DNA of 64,000 bases from Blastomyces gilchristii SLH14081 (lineage: Eukaryota; Ascomycota; Eurotiomycetes; Onygenales; Ajellomycetaceae): positions 5,311,510-5,375,509 of the forward strand of contig NW_003101680.1 of assembly GCF_000003855.2 (NCBI RefSeq), in the 5' to 3' direction. Of this stretch, positions 59,654 to 64,000 are shown one piece after another (position 1 is the stretch's first letter; every line of letters begins with the position of its first letter). Under the pieces are notes generated by a model. It had not been told where the DNA came from. It ran no database searches and saw only the letters and a program-made list of their open reading frames with translations. The translations under genes and the position numbers were made by a program.

Positions 59654-62585
59654 ATTAAGACAGTAGTTATAACTGTCTAGAACTTCTATTATCTTGTATC
59701 TCATATAATAATAATTCAATGTACAAGATAGATGTGTGATCTGTATATTTTTAAGATTTAATTATATAAGATGTTCTATCTTATATTGCTCAGCAGAATT
59801 TCATTAATTATTGACTTAGTCTTCTTAATCTTGTTTAGCACTTATCATGAAGACTTCTACTCAGTTGCAAGTATCTCAAAGCTTTGTTACTATGTTATCA
59901 CTGATCTGAATTAAACTGTAGAGATTCAGTATGAACTGTGTGATCTCTAGAAGATTTAACACTTTCATGTGATAACTGTGTGTAAGAAAGAACAGACTTT
60001 CATCTATTAAGACAGTATCTTGATCATTGATAGCAACCTCTGCATGTAGAAGAAGATTATATCAATCATCTTATAAGTGATTACAGAACTTATAAAGATA
60101 ATTCTTTACAGTCTGAATTATCTATTCTGATATATCATCAGTCTCAGAGTGATAAGCAGTTAATAAACAGTGTATAATCTTGAGAACTTGACAGATTCTT
60201 GTTCAGAGAGTGCTTATAAATTGATAATCTTGATTCAATACTATAGATCTCAGCAATCTATGTATCTGATAGAATAACCTGTGTAGAAAGACTTCAGTAA
60301 CTTATTCAGTATTCATCTTATCACAAGATTCTAATATAACATCTTTACTTAATTGATCAATAATGATCAGGATATTCTTACAACTCTTACTCTTAGAAAG
60401 ATTGCTAGTGAAGTTAATAACTACATCTTATCAGATTCTATTAGAGATATTAAGTAATTTCAGTAAATCTTTTCTATGATCTTTTTATAAGATAACAGAG
60501 AAATAATAATTACAGTTTCAGACAAAGTATCTGATGCTGCTTGATATCTCAGGTCAGTAGAACTCTCAAGAAATTATTTAATATAATTGCTTATAATCTG
60601 AGTGACTGATTATATACAAATCATGCATCTCTTGTATTATTCTAGTGTATAAGAGTTCAGAATGAGAGACTCAGTGTTATTCACAGAATCACAGAGTGTT
60701 ATTATCATTGATTAAGTATTCTGAGATGTCAGTTCATATATGTAGTTCTGAGAGAAATCAGAGTACTTCTTAATATACTGTCTTAGTGAGTGTTTGAAGA
60801 AGGCTATCAGTCTGAGCTGTTGTATATCATAATTTATTCAGTGTAGATTTAAGAGAAGTTGAAATATTAATAACAGTTCTAATTAGAGAAGTGTGTATAG
60901 TATTACGAATACTCTTATTACAATTAACTAGTATCTTTGAATTCAAGAGCTGATGCTCTCAGTTCATTCAGTGAGTGTCTGTTATATTAAATGACATATC
61001 TTACTCTTGTTGTGAGAGAGCATCTGTTATCAAATTTTGACTGTCAGAGCAGTAGTGTATTGTGAAATGAAAATGACTTAATAGCTCAGATCATTGCATC
61101 TGTTATTTAATAAGCTTATAAGTGATTGTAAAGTTCTTGAGATTCTTATAATCTGTGATTATCTCAAATTTAAAGACACTTTGAAGCTCAGAGTCTTATT
61201 CTTCTAGATAGTGTACTATTATAAGAAGTTTCTTATCATAGATCTCATAGTTACATTCAGCAGCACTCAGTTTCTTAGACATGAAGATGCATAATTATAA
61301 GACATCTTTATTATTATATTATAATATAACTCTCTCTGTAATATAGTCAGAGAAGTTAGCTTCAATAATTATTTTACAATCAGAGTTAAATATTATTAGT
61401 AGAGAGATATTAATGAACATTTTCTTCATCTGTATAAATTTCACTTTGATATTTACTAATTATTGAAATACTGCATTATTCTTAATAAGTTCTGTAAGTG
61501 ATCTTACAACATCTGAGAAGTTTTGTATAAATCACTGATAGAAGTTAGCAAATCTAATGAAGCTTTATACATCTTTCACAGTGTATGAAGCCTCTCATTG
61601 AAGAATAGCAGAGATCTTTTCAGAATTTATTCAGATTCTCTTATCAGCTTCTATGATAAAATTTAGATATTTTATACTCTTAACTTCAAAATCACACTTA
61701 TCTATATCTATCAGTAGTTCTGCTTCTTGTAGTTATTATAGTACTCTTTATATATACTCTTGATATTCTTTTCTGAACTCATCAGTAAAGATGAGAATAT
61801 TATCAAGATAAACAGATACAAACTTATTAAGAAAATCTCACAGTGCTCAGTTAATATACTTCTGAAATGTACTGAGAGTGTTAGTTAATTCAAAAGATGT
61901 GACTACTCATTTAAAGAGATTATATTGAGTTTAAAATACTGTAAGTCACTTATCTTCTTTAGTGATACAGATCTTATGAAAAGCAGTAATAATATCTAGC
62001 TTTGTAAATCATTGAGCTTGTCTGATATAAGCTAGAATTTCATTGAGAAGAGATAAGAAATAGCAGTCTTTCTTTATCAATCTGTTCAGTTCTTGATAGT
62101 TTACACAGAATCAGAGTCTCTTATTTGATTTCTTTGCAAAGAGAATAGAAGCTGTGATGAAAGAGTTACTAATATGTATAAATTCTTTATTCAACAGATT
62201 ATTAAGTGTCTTTTGAAGAAGAAGAAGTTTATCTTAAGACATGTTATAAAGAAGACTTTAAAATGATTTGAGATTCTTATTATTCTTCTTTTCTAACTTG
62301 ATACTGTGATCTATCTCTGAGTCTTGTAAGAAGAGTAGGTTTGTAACATTATTTTATTAGAAGATATCTAGATATTTATAATATTATTAAGAAAGTTTTG
62401 TATGAGAGTCTGTTATTGTAATATAAGATAACTTTTCTAGAGCTTTTTTAATATCAGTCAGACTGATAGAGTAGATTGTCACATAATTCTGCTATCAGTA
62501 ATCTTATCAGTGATCTTGTTAATAACTTCTTATTCAAAGCATTTTATAAGTGTTGACAGAGATCTATGTCAGATTCATAGTCTTG
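59654..62585 (-). pseudogene. Gypsy H pol (minus strand), host of the whole nest
   Basis: Homologous to gypsy D 31768-34700. From left to right: integrase, RNase H near 61080-61400, RT with the box changed to YLDN (61799-61810), and the region toward the protease, cut by LINE G. Its integrase end, chromodomain and LTR should lie left of the window. Many stops. First 8 bases ATTAAGAC are the likely hAT O duplication. Confidence 0.85.
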
Positions 62586-64000
62586 CCAGAGACCGCTTCA
62601 CCACGAACTCGCTCAATTTTTCGAATAAGAACCCGCCGATAGATCCATTGAAAAGCTCTCGATCATATGAGCATTCTGACCCCATCGCTGACTGCATACC
62701 CCGTGTGGTGGTGGAGTTATCCAGCCAAATATGAACCAGATGTTGTTTGAAACTTCCGTGTGGGATTATTCCTCATTCATCTCTATCACACCACAACCCC
62801 GGGCCAAATTGTCATACAAATTGTAAGATGAAGAGACCTAGTCATATGTATCAATCTTCTTGATTTTGAAAGATTCTCAATCTATAATTGTGAAGATATC
62901 TGAGAAGCAATCTCTGTGAAAACCCTGTTCATCTTTAATATTTCAAAACATTAACATCAAGTTTCACCCTCATATCATTCTTCTCAATCTGGCTCATCTC
63001 TGATAGAAAAATACAAAAAGATATCTTGATAATAATATCAAGTATATAATTAACAGACATATCTGAAGTGCAATCTCTGTGAATACTCTGTCTGTCTTCA
63101 GTGTATTTAGACATCAATATTAAGTCTCATTCTTGTATCACCTCTCTCAATCTGGCTCATCTCTGACAGAATAATACAAAAAGATATCTTGATAACAGTA
63201 TTTAATACATAATCAGCAGACAATGAGTTAACAGAATGAGTCAACAGTATATCAACAACTATAAAATCAGTACATCTTAAGATCTGACTGAGCCTTTGAT
63301 CCCTGCACAGTGAGATATATTAAATCTAGTTTTAATATCTCAATATTCAATAGATTCTGTAGGAAATTGAGAACAGCAACACTAGATTTCTATTGAATTT
63401 GAGAATTAACTTTATATTGATATAATCATTGACAAAGTCTTCTATTTTAAGATCTAAATAATCAGTTTCTCTACATCTCACTGACAATATTTACATTATT
63501 ATATAGAAACAGGCTTATATTCTCTATAATATCAAGACTCTGAAGAGAGAAAGTCTTGATAGAGAGTATATAGTAGTACATATCTTAGCAGTTTCTATCT
63601 CATTCTTCTGCAGCAGTTAATGTAAAAAAAAAGATCTTAGAAATAGTTTTTTACTTCTCTTGAAAAAGTAAGATGTTTTTCTCTGAGTTTTACACAATAT
63701 TCTTACAAAGAATTAACAATAGAGTTGTTTTCTATCATAATTTCATATTCTTTTAAGTAAGAATTACTTTTTCAGTGGCTGAAGAGCTTTTATTAATACT
63801 TAATTCTTTTTTACACTCTTTATTAACTGATTTGAGTTGTATACTTATTGTGTGAGAAGAATTGAATAATTTAGAATAAAATTGAATAGTTTTAATCAAT
63901 TTCTCTGTAAAAAATTGATTTTATTTGTTATTAGTTTTTCTCTCAAAAACTGTCATATTATCTGATTTATTATTAATTGATATCATACTTTTTCTCACTG
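62586..64000 (+). mobile_element. LINE G, 5' part
   Basis: Six extra bases (62586-62591), then the conserved LINE start ACCGCTTCACCACGAAC. 5' UTR only, running off the window about 200 bp before the expected ORF1 start. It is inserted in gypsy H pol. The first 250 bp keep moderate CpG content, between LINE F and LINE A. Confidence 0.88.

Overview
The window contains no host gene that I can recognise. It is one nested stack of transposable elements in a filamentous fungus (probable; phylum not settled). The reasons are a Ty3/gypsy element with an integrase chromodomain, a Tad/I-type LINE with an RNase H domain and a TAA-repeat tail, a hAT DNA transposon with a fungal-style C-terminal dimerisation domain and small GTAAGT/TAG introns, and heavy C-to-T decay of every repeated copy. 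Stop codons fall mostly where Arg (CGA) or Trp (TGG) is expected, and CpG is almost absent from the interiors.

Layout, outermost first. (1) A Ty3/gypsy copy H (minus strand; pol at 59654-62585) is the apparent host. (2) A hAT element O sits in it: it enters from the left of the window, is seen at 2129-2873 and 57157-59653, and is followed by 8 bp that fit the hAT target consensus. (3) O is hit on the left by LINE D (minus, 1-2128, with a 506-bp hAT MITE inside) and by the full-length LINE A (2874-57156), near its right end by a second MITE. (4) LINE A is split by hAT1 (8011-13757), a rearranged gypsy fragment X (14536-16434), gypsy B (17105-25421) and gypsy C (25483-56104). (5) Gypsy B carries a 2.66-kb chimeric insert (22370-25028): a tRNA-like, structured head fused to a 5'-truncated LINE. 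Gypsy C carries hAT2 (26571-38149), gypsy E (38695-44418) and full-length LINE F (47110-54753). (6) hAT2 carries gypsy D (31126-36900, minus). LINE G (62586-64000) has entered gypsy H at the right edge. Nearly all borders are set by target-site duplications (5 bp gypsy, 8 bp hAT, 13-14 bp LINE).

Coding content, all inactivated. The LINE has ORF1 (about 535 codons, zinc knuckles) and, 29 nt later, ORF2 (about 1320 codons: AP endonuclease, RT, RNase H, zinc knuckle). The gypsy has gag with a CCHC knuckle and pol in the -1 frame (protease, RT, RNase H, integrase, chromodomain) ending directly at the 3' LTR. The hAT has a minus-strand transposase, a second spliced minus-strand gene, and a weaker plus-strand reading frame.

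Most interesting points: the chimeric insert with a clean, CpG-containing pol III-type head; an 11-nt complementarity between LTR and primer site that covaries between gypsy copies (self-priming); and a mutation spectrum centred on CpG/CpC, not on the CpA of classical RIP. All comparisons were made by eye between copies in the window.
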